From Methylotenera sp. (GTDB lineage Bacteria > Pseudomonadota > Gammaproteobacteria > Burkholderiales > Methylophilaceae): a DNA stretch of 64,000 nt. The first letter of the stretch is position 1. Each line of letters opens with the position of its first letter. Of the stretch, positions 1 to 9,292 are shown one piece after another. The DNA is taken from positions 248,001-312,000 of the forward strand of contig JAUYAL010000077.1 in NCBI GenBank assembly GCA_030693535.1, given 5' to 3'. The translations under genes were made by a program, and so were the position numbers. Under the pieces are notes generated by a model. That model made no database searches. It was not told the DNA's origin and saw only the letters and a program-made list of their open reading frames with translations.

Positions 1-70
1 AGTAGTGCTTATTTAAAGGGCGTTAATTTAAGAGGGTTTTACATTTTAAAAAATCAATGTGTAACAACGC

Positions 71-99
71 TTTAGCGTGAGTCGATATTTTGCTATGAT
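71..99 (+). promoter_or_regulatory. Candidate extended -10 promoter for rnm
   Basis: A TG-N-TATGAT extended -10 element lies at 91-99, about 60 bases before the rnm start. The -35 position (71-76, TTTAGC) is poor, which is usual for extended -10 promoters. The rest of the first 155 bases shows no coding frame that I can support. Confidence 0.3.
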
Positions 100-161
100 T
101 GACGTTGTGCCACAAGGTTTAATTTTCAAGTTATTTTTCTAATTATTTATGTTTAGTGTTC

Positions 162-1043
162 ATGTCATTAATATTCGACTTACATTCCCATTCTACTATC
201 TCTGATGGCGTTTTAAGCCCTACGGAGCTAGTTGATCATGCCGTGGCGCATGGAGTAGATGTGCTGGCGCTGACTGATCATGATGATACCGGCGGATTAT
301 CGTCGGCTTCGCTTCATGCCAAGCGGAGTGGTTTGCAATTGATTAATGGCGTAGAAATTTCAGTCACATGGAAAAAACGTACTTTGCATATTGTCGGTCT
401 CAAAATAGATCCTGAGTATCCGCCATTAAAAGCTGGATTGGCTTCTATTCGTGCTGGTCGCCATGTGCGAGCAGTGGGCATGGCTGCCGGATTAGACAAA
501 GTTGGCATTGTGGGCAGTTTAGAAGGGGCGTACGAGTATGCTAGGGAAGGTATTATTGGTCGAGTACATTTTGCTAGATATTTAGTAAACAATGGTGTTT
601 CAAAAGATAGCAAAACTGTGTTCAAAAAATATCTGGTTAAAGGTAAGCCAGGTTATGTTGAGCACGAATGGGCGAGCTTGGCAGATGCGGTAAGTTGGAT
701 TGTTGATAGCGGTGGGGTGGCGGTTCTTGCGCATCCAGGGCGATATGATTTACGTCGCACGAGCATGCTAGTTCTGTTGGAAGAGTTTAGAGATTTAGGT
801 GGCACCGCTATTGAGGTTGTAACGGGAAGCCACACAGGTGCGCAATATGTTGAGTTTGCGAAGTATGCTCAAATGTTTGGCTTTAAATCTTCTGTAGGCA
901 CTGATTATCATGGTAAAGGTTTAAGCTTTATGGAAATGGGCCGCTTACCTGCGCTGCCTAGTAATTGCATACCTGTTTGGCATGATTGGCCTGAAGCATT
1001 AATCCCAAGTAGAAAGACGTCAGCGGTTAAATTGACAGATTAA
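162..1043 (+). CDS. rnm: PHP-domain 5'-3' exoribonuclease / nucleoside bisphosphate phosphatase (RNase AM, YciV)
   Basis: This is a 293-residue PHP-domain phosphoesterase. The metal-binding DLHSHS motif sits at residues 6-11, followed by ALTDHDD near residue 38 and a later HPGRYD and GTDYHG, the normal metal ligands of the fold. In E. coli the YciV orthologue trims 5' ends of rRNA and removes the 3' phosphate of nucleoside 3',5'-bisphosphates. The next gene is yciO, the same pairing as in E. coli, which supports the assignment. A GTG at 156 is also in frame, but the ATG at 162 begins right at the conserved PHP start, so I prefer it. The enzyme should be cytoplasmic. I am fairly sure of the family; the exact substrate is inherited from the orthologue. 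Confidence 0.85.
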   Translation: MSLIFDLHSHSTISDGVLSPTELVDHAVAHGVDVLALTDHDDTGGLSSASLHAKRSGLQLINGVEISVTWKKRTLHIVGLKIDPEYPPLKAGLASIRAGRHVRAVGMAAGLDKVGIVGSLEGAYEYAREGIIGRVHFARYLVNNGVSKDSKTVFKKYLVKGKPGYVEHEWASLADAVSWIVDSGGVAVLAHPGRYDLRRTSMLVLLEEFRDLGGTAIEVVTGSHTGAQYVEFAKYAQMFGFKSSVGTDYHGKGLSFMEMGRLPALPSNCIPVWHDWPEALIPSRKTSAVKLTD

Positions 1044-1082
1044 ATATTTGTGAAATCTATTTGAAAGTATACCAATAAAAAT

Positions 1083-1706
1083 ATGTCACAATTTTTTAAT
1101 ATAAATCTAGAAAATCCACAGCAACGACTTATTATGCAAACAGCAGATATTTTGCGTAATGGTGGAGTGATTGCCTATCCAACCGATTCAGGCTACGCAT
1201 TAGGATGCATGATAGGTCATAGTGATGCGCAAACGCGCATTCGCCAAATTCGTGATGTGGATGATAAACATTTATTTACCTTAGTTTGTCGTAATTTAAG
1301 TGAACTGGGTAATTACGCTATTGTAAGCAATAGTCAGTTTCGCTTACTTAAAGCCAATACGCCAGGAACGTATACTTTTATTTTAAATGCAACACGTGAA
1401 GTGCCACGTAAACTGCAGCATCCAAAACGAAATACAGTAGGGTTGCGGGTGCCAGCACATGCCGTTGTACAAGCTATACTAGAAGCCATAGACGCCCCGC
1501 TATTAAGTATGACGCTATATTTTCCAGATGACGATAGAGTGCTGAGTGAGGCTTGGGAAATACGCGATAAGCTTGAGCATTTAGTTGAAGTAGTGATTGA
1601 TGCAGGGCATTGTGTTGCAGGAGCAACATCTGTAATTAATTTAACTGGGGATGCGCCAGAATTAATACGTGAAGGCATGGGCGATTTGATGCCTTTTGGG
1701 CTTTAA
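1083..1706 (+). CDS. yciO: Sua5/YciO/YrdC family protein (YciO-type)
   Basis: The 207-residue product belongs to the threonylcarbamoyl-AMP synthase superfamily. The nucleotide-binding signature YPTDSGYALGC is at residues 32-42, and a later NTVGLRVPAH segment matches the family. Its length and position straight after rnm fit YciO rather than TsaC/Sua5. The family makes or handles threonylcarbamoyl-adenylate for the t6A37 modification of tRNA, but YciO itself is a weak enzyme in E. coli and its role is less settled. It is probably co-transcribed with rnm (39-base gap). No strong ribosome binding site is visible. Confidence 0.82.
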   Translation: MSQFFNINLENPQQRLIMQTADILRNGGVIAYPTDSGYALGCMIGHSDAQTRIRQIRDVDDKHLFTLVCRNLSELGNYAIVSNSQFRLLKANTPGTYTFILNATREVPRKLQHPKRNTVGLRVPAHAVVQAILEAIDAPLLSMTLYFPDDDRVLSEAWEIRDKLEHLVEVVIDAGHCVAGATSVINLTGDAPELIREGMGDLMPFGL

Positions 1707-1793
1707 TTCTCAGGGTCTTTCAAATGAGTGCTGCGCTTCTTAAATTGCAGTGAACGCAGATGTGTACCGATATATATTTAAAAAGAGTAAGTA

Positions 1794-2429
1794 ATGGAAC
1801 TATCACTGATACAAAAAATTGTTATTTACGCGCCACCTATTATATTTGCAATTACTGTACATGAAGCAGCGCATGGCTATGCTGCTAGATACTTCGGGGA
1901 TATGACCGCTTATAATGCAGGGCGCATCACTTTAAATCCTATCAAGCACATTGATCTTTTTGGCACTATTTTGCTGCCAGCAATAACGATATTATTAGGC
2001 GGAATCCTGTTCGGCTGGGCCAAGCCAGTACCTGTAGATTTTGGACGATTACGCAATCCGAAAAAAGATATGTTATGGGTTGCCGCGGCAGGACCCGCAT
2101 CTAACTTTTTAATGGCTATTTTTTGGGCTTTAGTTATCAAATTCTCTAGCTCGGCTCCAGAAGTGATTGCTTATCCACTTGTATTGATGGCAAAGGCTGG
2201 TATTGGCATTAATATTGTTTTGATGGTGCTGAATTTATTGCCCTTGCCGCCATTGGATGGCGGGAGAATAGCTGTTAGTTTGCTACCAATGCACTTGGCT
2301 AGACCATTTGCGCAGCTTGAGCGTTTTGGTTTTATTATTTTAATAGCACTCTTATTTACAGGCGTGTTAAGTAAAATTTTGGATCCATTTATTAATGTGG
2401 CGTATAGCTTAATAAATAACTTAATTTAA
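1794..2429 (+). CDS. Site-2 protease family (M50) membrane protein
   Basis: This 211-residue membrane protein is a short M50 metalloprotease without a PDZ domain. HEAAH at residues 23-27 gives the zinc ligands and catalytic glutamate inside the first membrane helix. The second conserved motif NLLPLPPLDGG is at residues 147-157 and supplies the third ligand (Asp155). Four to five hydrophobic segments are visible. Such stand-alone homologues of FtsRsp/SpoIVFB type are common just before trpS-scpAB in betaproteobacteria, but their substrates are unknown. The start at 1794 is preceded by AAGAG at a suitable distance. Proteolytic activity is likely since all motif residues are intact. Confidence 0.85.
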   Translation: MELSLIQKIVIYAPPIIFAITVHEAAHGYAARYFGDMTAYNAGRITLNPIKHIDLFGTILLPAITILLGGILFGWAKPVPVDFGRLRNPKKDMLWVAAAGPASNFLMAIFWALVIKFSSSAPEVIAYPLVLMAKAGIGINIVLMVLNLLPLPPLDGGRIAVSLLPMHLARPFAQLERFGFIILIALLFTGVLSKILDPFINVAYSLINNLI

Positions 2430-2441
2430 TAAGCTTGTTTG

Positions 2442-2447
2442 TATAAT
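2442..2447 (+). promoter_or_regulatory. Candidate -10 box upstream of trpS
   Basis: A perfect TATAAT lies 33 bases before the trpS start. The -35 region (about 2419-2424) is weak, so the assignment rests on the -10 box and position alone. Confidence 0.25.
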
Positions 2448-2479
2448 ATCAACATACTATATTTAAGGTTTTTCATCAC

Positions 2480-3682
2480 ATGGCAATAGAACGTGTTTTA
2501 TCAGGCATGCGCCCTACAGGAAATTTGCATTTGGGGCATTACAACGGCGTGCTTAAAAATTGGCTTAAACTCCAGCATGAGTTCGAGTGCTTATTCTTTG
2601 TCGCGGACTGGCATGCACTTACTACGCATTATGATACGCCAGAAATCATTGAAGAAAGCGTATGGGAGATGGTGATAGATTGGCTGGCCGCTGGTGTAGA
2701 CCCTGCAAATGCGACAATTTTTATACAATCGCGCGTACCAGAGCACGCAGAGTTGTTTACCTTGCTTTCAATGATTACCCCGCTCAGTTGGCTAGAGCGA
2801 GTGCCAACTTATAAAGATCAACAAGAAAAACTAAGCAGTAAAGATTTATCAACCTACGGCTTCTTGGGTTACCCATTGTTGCAAAGTGCGGATATCTTGA
2901 TTTACAAAGCCACACAAGTGCCTGTTGGTGAAGATCAAATCCCGCATATTGAATTCACGCGTGAAATTGCTCGACGTTTTAATCATATTTACGGCAAAGA
3001 AAAGGGTTTTGAAGAGAAAGCAGAATCTGCAATTAAAAAGCTAGGTGGCAAAAGAGCGGCCTTGTACCAAGAAATGCGCAATGCTTATCAACAAAGTGGT
3101 GATGAAGAAGCATTAGATGCAGCGCGCGCCATGATTGAAGAGCAGCAAGGTATGAGTATGGGTGATAAAGAACGTCTGCTGGGTTATTTAGAAGGTGGCG
3201 GCAAAATGATTTTGCTCGAGCCAGATTATAAGCTCACGCCAGCATCAAAAATGCCAGGTTTAGATGGTCAAAAAATGTCTAAATCCTACAACAACACAAT
3301 TTCAATGCGTGAAGACGTCGATTCAGTGGCAAAGAAAATTAAAACCATGCCAACGGACCCGGCACGGGTACGTCGAACTGACCCAGGTGACCCAGTTAAA
3401 TGTCCAGTATGGCAATTGCACCAAATCTATTCAAATCAAGCCACGCAAGATTGGGTTCAAGCCGGTTGTAAGAACGCAGGTATTGGTTGTATCGAATGTA
3501 AAGGTCCTGTGATTGAAGGTGTGTTGGCCGAATTAAAACCGATACAAGAGCGCGCAGCGCAATATGCGGATGACCCAACTTTAGTTAAAAATATTGTAGC
3601 TGAAGGTTGTGAAAAAGCGCGTAAATTAGCGCGTGAAACCATGCGTGATGTAAGAGATGCAATGGGCTTGAATTACAGTTAA
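2480..3682 (+). CDS. trpS: Tryptophan--tRNA ligase
   Basis: A class I aminoacyl-tRNA synthetase of 400 residues that charges tRNA-Trp in the cytoplasm. The HIGH-type motif is HLGH at residues 17-20 and KMSKS is intact at 265-269. The protein belongs to the longer bacterial TrpRS type (about 400 rather than 330 residues), with an inserted segment roughly between residues 180 and 240 and a cysteine-bearing stretch (CKNAGIGCIEC) near residue 337 that is typical of the long form. It sits between the M50 protease and scpA, the usual betaproteobacterial order. A TATAAT box lies just upstream. Assignment is secure. Confidence 0.97.
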   Translation: MAIERVLSGMRPTGNLHLGHYNGVLKNWLKLQHEFECLFFVADWHALTTHYDTPEIIEESVWEMVIDWLAAGVDPANATIFIQSRVPEHAELFTLLSMITPLSWLERVPTYKDQQEKLSSKDLSTYGFLGYPLLQSADILIYKATQVPVGEDQIPHIEFTREIARRFNHIYGKEKGFEEKAESAIKKLGGKRAALYQEMRNAYQQSGDEEALDAARAMIEEQQGMSMGDKERLLGYLEGGGKMILLEPDYKLTPASKMPGLDGQKMSKSYNNTISMREDVDSVAKKIKTMPTDPARVRRTDPGDPVKCPVWQLHQIYSNQATQDWVQAGCKNAGIGCIECKGPVIEGVLAELKPIQERAAQYADDPTLVKNIVAEGCEKARKLARETMRDVRDAMGLNYS

Positions 3683-3711
3683 CGTTTATACTGATAATTA
3701 AAATTGATATT

Positions 3712-4494
3712 TTGATAGAAACTCCTCTCAATGCAAAAATAAAAGGAGAAGCTTTTACCGAGCTTCCGAAAGATCTTTATATTCCACCTGATGCGCTGGA
3801 GGTTTATCTCGAGTCATTTGAAGGTCCTCTAGATTTATTGTTGTATCTCATCCGCAAACATAATCTTGATATTCTCGATATTCCAATGGCGGATTTAACA
3901 CGCCAATATATGCTTTATGTGGAAAAAATGCATGCTATAAAATTGGAGTTAGCTGGAGATTACTTATTAATGTCGGCAATGCTAATAGAGATAAAATCAC
4001 GCATGTTACTGCCAAAACCTGTAGAGATTGAATCTGAGGATGACCCAAGGGCAGAGTTAGTGCGACGTTTAATTGAGTATGAAGCGATTAAATTGTCAGC
4101 ACAGCGTCTTGATGAAATGCCCAAAGTCGGCGAGGATATTGCCGTTGCCAGTGCTTATTATCAGCATATTAGTGATTTGAAACTGCCAGAGGTGAGCTTA
4201 GATGATTTAACAGAGGCATGGCGCAATGTATTGAAGCGCGCGAGCCACTTTAAACATCACAAAGTTGGTAAAGCTGAACTTTCTGTACGTGAACATATGA
4301 GTATTATTCTGCGCCGATTAAAAACTGATAATTTGTTAGAATTTTCGCAATTATTTGATGTGGCGAAAGATGGTGTTCCAAAACTAGTGGTCTGCTTCTT
4401 AGCAGTTCTTGAGCTTGCGCGCGAAGGTTTATTAAGATTGACGCAACAAGCTCCTTTCACGCCCATTTATGTACAATTGAATTCTCGCGAATAA
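3712..4494 (+). CDS. scpA: Segregation and condensation protein A (ScpA kleisin)
   Basis: ScpA is the kleisin that bridges the two Smc heads and, with ScpB, forms the bacterial condensin-like complex for chromosome segregation. The 260-residue product carries the family hallmark FEGPLDLLLYLIRKH near residues 36-50 and the C-terminal winged-helix region. The start is uncertain: the TTG at 3712 is used here because no in-frame ATG precedes the conserved region, but the frame stays open upstream and the Shine-Dalgarno signal is poor. The gene follows trpS by 29 bases and precedes scpB by 6 bases, so translation of the pair is probably coupled. No smc gene is in the window. Confidence 0.92.
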   Translation: MIETPLNAKIKGEAFTELPKDLYIPPDALEVYLESFEGPLDLLLYLIRKHNLDILDIPMADLTRQYMLYVEKMHAIKLELAGDYLLMSAMLIEIKSRMLLPKPVEIESEDDPRAELVRRLIEYEAIKLSAQRLDEMPKVGEDIAVASAYYQHISDLKLPEVSLDDLTEAWRNVLKRASHFKHHKVGKAELSVREHMSIILRRLKTDNLLEFSQLFDVAKDGVPKLVVCFLAVLELAREGLLRLTQQAPFTPIYVQLNSRE

Positions 4495-4500
4495 TTCATT

Positions 4501-5052
4501 ATGAATGAACCAGCAAACACTACGCAAATGAAGCAAGTGCTTGAAGTGGCCATATTAACTTCAACTCAGCCACTTAGCTTAGACGACATGCAGAAATTGT
4601 TTGCAGACCGCATGGAACGAACCACTTTGCGTATGTTGCTAGATGAACTTAAGCAAGATTGGGAGACTCGCACTATGGAGTTGGTGCAAGTGGCAACGGG
4701 TTATCGCTTTCAAGCGCGACCTGAATATAGCCAATTTTTAGTAAGATTAAATCCTGAAAAGCAGTCAAAATACTCACGCGCAGTCATGGAAACGCTGGCA
4801 ATTATTGCTTACAGACAGCCCGTGACACGTGGTGATATTGAAGAAATTCGGGGTGTTGCAGTTAATCCGAATGTTATGCGTCAGTTACAAGAGCGCGATT
4901 GGGTTGATGTGGTTGGTCAGCGTGAGGTGCCAGGAAGACCATCATTGTATGCAACAACTAAACATTTTTTAGATGATCTTAATTTGCGTTCTTTAGCTGA
5001 ACTGCCGCAAATAGAAGACTTTGTGCAACATGACGTGCAATTAGATTTATAG
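4501..5052 (+). CDS. scpB: SMC-Scp complex subunit ScpB
   Basis: The 183-residue protein is made of two winged-helix domains and dimerises on the ScpA kleisin to regulate Smc head engagement. The diagnostic segment ETLAIIAYRQPVTRGDIEEI is centred near residue 110, followed by a VNPNVMRQLQERDWVDVVG stretch of the second winged helix. It starts 6 bases after scpA, so the two are one operon. The length is typical of the shorter betaproteobacterial form. The scpA-scpB-rluB order is strongly conserved and supports the call. Confidence 0.95.
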   Translation: MNEPANTTQMKQVLEVAILTSTQPLSLDDMQKLFADRMERTTLRMLLDELKQDWETRTMELVQVATGYRFQARPEYSQFLVRLNPEKQSKYSRAVMETLAIIAYRQPVTRGDIEEIRGVAVNPNVMRQLQERDWVDVVGQREVPGRPSLYATTKHFLDDLNLRSLAELPQIEDFVQHDVQLDL

Positions 5053-5088
5053 GACTCTCTTTCATTCACTTGTAAGTATGGCGATTTA

Positions 5089-5118
5089 AACTGCGGTAAT
5101 TTTCTTTAACTGCGGTAA
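5089..5118 (+). repeat. Two 11-bp direct repeats before rluB
   Basis: The 11-mer AACTGCGGTAA occurs at 5089-5099 and again at 5108-5118, 19 bases apart from start to start, in the 97-base gap before rluB. The second copy runs into a TAAAAT box that could be the rluB -10 element. Spacing of nearly two helical turns would suit a dimeric regulator, but no regulator is known to me for this motif. Confidence 0.3.
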
Positions 5119-5149
5119 AATACGCGCTTACAATCAATACTTTATCTAT

Positions 5150-6274
5150 ATGGCACGTCCTTTCAAAACGCAACGCGATCCGCAGGCTATGCCTCGCCGC
5201 CCAAAAACCAGCTTTACTAAATTAGCTGTTGATGAAAACGTCCCCCCAGAGGTTACACAAAGGCTGCATAAGCTTTTGGCGCTAGCTGGGCTAGGCTCAC
5301 GTCGTGATATGGAAGCGCTGATTGCTAGCGGTCGTGTAACGGTAAATGGGGCACCGGCCACGCAAGGCCAAGGTGTGACAGAGCATGATACGGTGCGCTT
5401 AGATAGTCGCCCAGTCAAACTGTCATTTGTGGCTGAATTGCCACAAGTGTTGATTTACCATAAGCCCGAAGGTGAAATCGTCAGTCAGGACGACCCAGAG
5501 GGTCGCGCCAGTGTGTTTGATAAATTGCCAAAAATAAAAAATGGCAAATGGATTGCTATTGGTCGCTTAGATATGAACACTAGTGGATTATTGATATTTA
5601 CTACGTCAGGTGAGCTAGCAAATCGTTTTATGCATCCACGTTATGAAGTTGAGCGTGAATATGCTGTGCGTATTTTCGGTGAATTAACTGAAGGTCAAAT
5701 GACACAACTTAAGGAAGGTATTGAGTTGGAAGATGGCCCAGCTAATTTTGATAGCATTAAAGCCCAAGGTGGAGAAGGTGCGAACCATTGGTATCAAGTG
5801 ATTCTTCGTGAAGGACGTAACCGTGAAGTTCGTCGCTTATTTGAGGCGTTTCAGCTACCAGTCAGTCGCTTGATGCGTGTGCGCTTTGGTCCGGTAAACT
5901 TACCACCTCGTGTTAAGCGCGGCACAATGTTAAAGTTAGAACAAAAAGAAGTGGTTGGATTGCTGGAGTGGGCCGATTTGCCAGTACCAAGTGCGCCGCT
6001 GAGACAGCTTACACAACGTGAAAAACTGAAAGCCACTACAGTATTTATGCCTAAAGTGCGTAAGCAGCGCATCAGTGCTTTAGACAGGCCACCACGTGAT
6101 GTCATGGATGGTGAAGCTAGACCTTATCGTGGGAAAACAGATGCGGCGCGAAATAATCCTATCGCTAAAAAACCAGTACCAAGGAAAAATGAGAATCGAC
6201 GCGTACGCCAGACTAGCGACTTAACTGCACCTGCAATGCAGAAGAAAAGTGATAGGAATAGGGGTAGGGGCTAA
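5150..6274 (+). CDS. rluB: 23S rRNA pseudouridine synthase RluB
   Basis: A 374-residue pseudouridine synthase of the RsuA/RluB/E/F class that modifies U2605 (E. coli numbering) of 23S rRNA. An S4 RNA-binding domain covers about residues 36-85 (KLLALAGLGSRRDMEALI). The catalytic motif GRLDMNTSGL follows with the nucleophile Asp141, and GRNREVRRLFEAF near 225 is the conserved C-terminal motif. The last 90 residues form a basic, probably disordered tail rich in Lys and Arg, as is usual in betaproteobacterial RluB. It sits behind scpB, the conserved neighbour. Confidence 0.94.
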   Translation: MARPFKTQRDPQAMPRRPKTSFTKLAVDENVPPEVTQRLHKLLALAGLGSRRDMEALIASGRVTVNGAPATQGQGVTEHDTVRLDSRPVKLSFVAELPQVLIYHKPEGEIVSQDDPEGRASVFDKLPKIKNGKWIAIGRLDMNTSGLLIFTTSGELANRFMHPRYEVEREYAVRIFGELTEGQMTQLKEGIELEDGPANFDSIKAQGGEGANHWYQVILREGRNREVRRLFEAFQLPVSRLMRVRFGPVNLPPRVKRGTMLKLEQKEVVGLLEWADLPVPSAPLRQLTQREKLKATTVFMPKVRKQRISALDRPPRDVMDGEARPYRGKTDAARNNPIAKKPVPRKNENRRVRQTSDLTAPAMQKKSDRNRGRG

Positions 6275-6623
6275 GCCATAATTGAAGTCAATGCAGTATA
6301 AATATTTTTTCTTTGTACTAGCTAAATACATTCAAGATGGATGTATCACAAGCGTTTACGAGGGGCAGATGAATTTATTGAGTTGCATACGCCAAGGCAA
6401 CACCTATTATTTTTCTTGCAAGTGTTTGGCCTGCGGGTGATATATCTTCAATTACTTGAGCAGTCCTAACCCATTCTGCTGATTAGTTTTAAGTCACAAA
6501 GCTACTTCTAATATTCTTAATGTACACCAATGATGCTGATTGATTTTTATAGGATAACTAATATACATTAAGATAATCAGGTGTAGCGTAACTAAATTAT
6601 GGTTTTTATAAAGAAACTTTTAT
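6275..6623. other. Gene-free stretch with one coding-like relic
   Basis: This 349-base stretch separates rluB from the convergent universal stress gene. On the minus strand 6378-6482 is open between two stops and reads like protein (EWVRTAQVIEDISPAGQT...), but it has no start codon and only 35 codons. It is probably the residue of a lost gene; I do not recognise the family. No terminator or RNA gene is evident in the rest. Confidence 0.3.
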
Positions 6624-7517
6624 TTAACCACCACCTACCACCAGCACATCACATGCAGATTCAGCAAGAATATGTTTAGTGACACTTCCCAGCAACAATT
6701 CTTCAGTAAAGTGTTTACCATGCTTCCCAATGATAATTAAATCAGCATTGAATTCTTGCTCCTGTTCAATCACAGTCTGTGAAGGATCACCGTAAACAAT
6801 CAATGGCGTATACTCACCAATATCCAAGCTTGCCAAATCCGCAACAGCACGGATATTTGCAAGCGCTTTGTCTCTGGTTCCAATCCGGTATTGCCTAATA
6901 ATATCTTCATCCACTCCTGCATAAGCCATTTTGCCTTCAAATGGCAACTCAAATGCATGCAGTAAGATAATCTCTGCATCAGGAGCTAGTCGTCTGCAAA
7001 ATTTAATTGCATTTGTTGAAGAACTGGAAAAGTCAATTGGAATCAATATCCTCTTGTAGGGCTCATGCGGTGGTTGCTTAACGACTAAAACAGGGTATTT
7101 AACTGATTTTCTGATTAATCTTGATGCCATAGAGCCAAGCAAATGGTGACGTAAAAAATCTTTCCCATGCTCACCTAAAACCAACAGTTCGGCATTTGAT
7201 TGCTCAGCATATGAAGAAATCACGTCAAGACTTTGTCCAGTAATAACAACCGCTTCAGCCTTAACGCCATAGTGGTTCTCAGTACATGACAACAATTGCT
7301 GCAGACCATGTATTGCATCATGCTCAAATTTTTTCTTTAAAGATAAAACATCTTCACCCATCCATTCACGAAGTGCATCCAAGGCATCCAGTTCAATCGC
7401 ATGAATAACGCTATACTTCGCCTGACTTTGAGCCACGATTTGAAAACCTCGCTCAACAGCATGCCGTGCCGGTGCGGAAAGATCCGTAGCTGCCAAAACC
7501 CTAGATAAGGTAGTCAT
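6624..7517 (-). CDS. Tandem universal stress protein (UspA x2)
   Basis: The 297-residue protein consists of two UspA domains (about 1-148 and 154-297). Each keeps a complete ATP-binding signature G-X2-G-X9-G-S: residues 115-129 in the first and 264-278 in the second, so both halves should bind nucleotide. Such tandem proteins act in the cytoplasm in stress survival, often by binding a partner transporter or regulator. The gene overlaps the upstream antiporter by 4 bases (ATGA type), so it is translationally coupled to it, suggesting that the USP modulates or reports on ion/pH homeostasis. That functional link is inference. Confidence 0.88.
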   Translation of the reverse strand: MTTLSRVLAATDLSAPARHAVERGFQIVAQSQAKYSVIHAIELDALDALREWMGEDVLSLKKKFEHDAIHGLQQLLSCTENHYGVKAEAVVITGQSLDVISSYAEQSNAELLVLGEHGKDFLRHHLLGSMASRLIRKSVKYPVLVVKQPPHEPYKRILIPIDFSSSSTNAIKFCRRLAPDAEIILLHAFELPFEGKMAYAGVDEDIIRQYRIGTRDKALANIRAVADLASLDIGEYTPLIVYGDPSQTVIEQEQEFNADLIIIGKHGKHFTEELLLGSVTKHILAESACDVLVVGGG

Positions 7518-9232
7518 GTTTTCATCTCCTTTTTGCGGACAAGATTAAAAATAGTTTCAACCGTATAGTCCACAGAATTCTGCATCGGATAAATAACCGT
7601 AGGCGGTTTTTGATTACCCCAATCTATGCTTTGGTTAACACCATCGCGTGCGACTATCGCCACCTCACCTTGGAAATGATGATGTTTGAGTGCATTAAGC
7701 AAGCCAATACTGGATGTCAAATCAGGAAGCGCACTGACTACCCACCTTGCAGTATTGAGTGGCAGTGATTCCAAAAACTCTGGGCTTGTACAATCTCCAT
7801 AATGAACCGACAGATCGTGGCGCCGTTCCATATTTTGCAGATTTGTCGTGTTTAATCTTGTCAGTCTATTAGTTCTGAAGCTTTGGAAGCGCATTCGTAC
7901 GATTTCAGGGTCAAAATCCACACCAATTACGGATAAACCTGCATTTTTAAGCTCGACAACCAAACTGCCGCCATAACGCCCCAGACCAAATACAATGACA
8001 TCTGCACGTTTCTCGGCAACGCCATTACGCTCAAATGCCATCTCACGAAATGGCTTGTGTCGTTCAAACCAACCCAGAAATGGTGATAGTCGATCGTAAA
8101 GCTGGTGTGAGAACAAAATCATATAAGTTGATACTGTGATAGTAATCAAACCCACCAAAGTCGTTAAACCTAAAGCCTGCACCCCGACATGCCCGATTGT
8201 GATTCCCATTGCAACAAAGATAATCGAAAATTCACTAATCTGTGCAACAGTAAGACCAGCAAGAAACCCGGTGCGTTTTCTGTAACCCATGTATCCCATA
8301 ATCGCCATCACTATGAGCGGGTTGCCAATCAGCACAAATACAGACAAAGCCAGTGCAGGCCACATCTCAGCACCTAGCGTGGACAAATCAAGCTTTGCTC
8401 CTAAATCAATAAAGAAAAAGAGTAACAAGAAATCACGGATGCCACCTAGTCGTGCATGTATAGCATCACGATAAACGGTAGAGGCCAACGTGAAGCCGGC
8501 TAAAAATGCTCCCGCTTCTTTTGAAAAACCTATTACCTCACCAAGTGCTGCAAAGCCGGTACCCCAAGCAATTGCAAAAATCAACAACAGTTCCTGCGAT
8601 TTTGCCATAAGTGCAACCAACTTTGGCAACAGATAGCGCATTAATAAAAAAACCACTATTGCGGCTACTGAAACACGCCAAGCAAGCGAAATCAACACAT
8701 CGCTAATAGCTGCTTCACCACCACTGCGCATCGTGCTCATCACCATCATTGCCAGGACTACTGCCAAGTCTTGCACTATAAGGAAACCAACTGCAATACG
8801 CCCATGCAACGAATCAATCTCACGCTTATCTGAAAGCAATTTAACAATGATAATCGTACTTGAGAATGTTAGCGCAATCGCAACATAAATGGCCTCCATC
8901 ATGGTTTTCCCCATTAACATAATGAGAATAAAACCAATCACAATGGTAAAGGTCAGCTGACCAAGGCCAGTCGCCAAGGCTACGGGGCCGATATTGCGGA
9001 TATGTTGTAAATCCAGCTTTAAACCAACAATAAACAGTAAGATTGTCACACCGATTTGTGCCAGCACATCAATCTGCTCATGCGCAGTGACTATGCCGAG
9101 CATTGTTGGTCCTGCGATTAAACCAATTAATATATAGGCTATCAATAGTGGTTGACGCAACCATAAAGATATCGCCCCGGCGGACGCAGCAACCATAAGT
9201 ATGATTGCTAACTCACTAAATACTGAATGCAT
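7514..9232 (-). CDS. CPA2-family cation:proton antiporter with TrkA-N domain
   Basis: A 572-residue membrane protein of the KefB/YbaL type. The first 380 residues hold about 12 hydrophobic helices of the Na+/H+ exchanger fold. A cytosolic Rossmann RCK_N domain follows (ADVIVFGLGRYGGS, about residue 410), with the GXGXXG dinucleotide motif. It should exchange K+ or Na+ for protons under control of NAD(H) or a ligand bound to the RCK domain. An upstream in-frame start at 9292 would add 20 polar residues before the first helix; I prefer the Met at 9232 (MHSVFSELAI), where family homology begins. It is the first gene of a two-gene operon with the USP. Confidence 0.85.
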   Translation of the reverse strand: MHSVFSELAIILMVAASAGAISLWLRQPLLIAYILIGLIAGPTMLGIVTAHEQIDVLAQIGVTILLFIVGLKLDLQHIRNIGPVALATGLGQLTFTIVIGFILIMLMGKTMMEAIYVAIALTFSSTIIIVKLLSDKREIDSLHGRIAVGFLIVQDLAVVLAMMVMSTMRSGGEAAISDVLISLAWRVSVAAIVVFLLMRYLLPKLVALMAKSQELLLIFAIAWGTGFAALGEVIGFSKEAGAFLAGFTLASTVYRDAIHARLGGIRDFLLLFFFIDLGAKLDLSTLGAEMWPALALSVFVLIGNPLIVMAIMGYMGYRKRTGFLAGLTVAQISEFSIIFVAMGITIGHVGVQALGLTTLVGLITITVSTYMILFSHQLYDRLSPFLGWFERHKPFREMAFERNGVAEKRADVIVFGLGRYGGSLVVELKNAGLSVIGVDFDPEIVRMRFQSFRTNRLTRLNTTNLQNMERRHDLSVHYGDCTSPEFLESLPLNTARWVVSALPDLTSSIGLLNALKHHHFQGEVAIVARDGVNQSIDWGNQKPPTVIYPMQNSVDYTVETIFNLVRKKEMKT

Positions 9233-9292
9233 TTGTTCATCTTGTATATTTATATGATTTAAAAATGATGCTTTTAATTTTAACAACAACAA

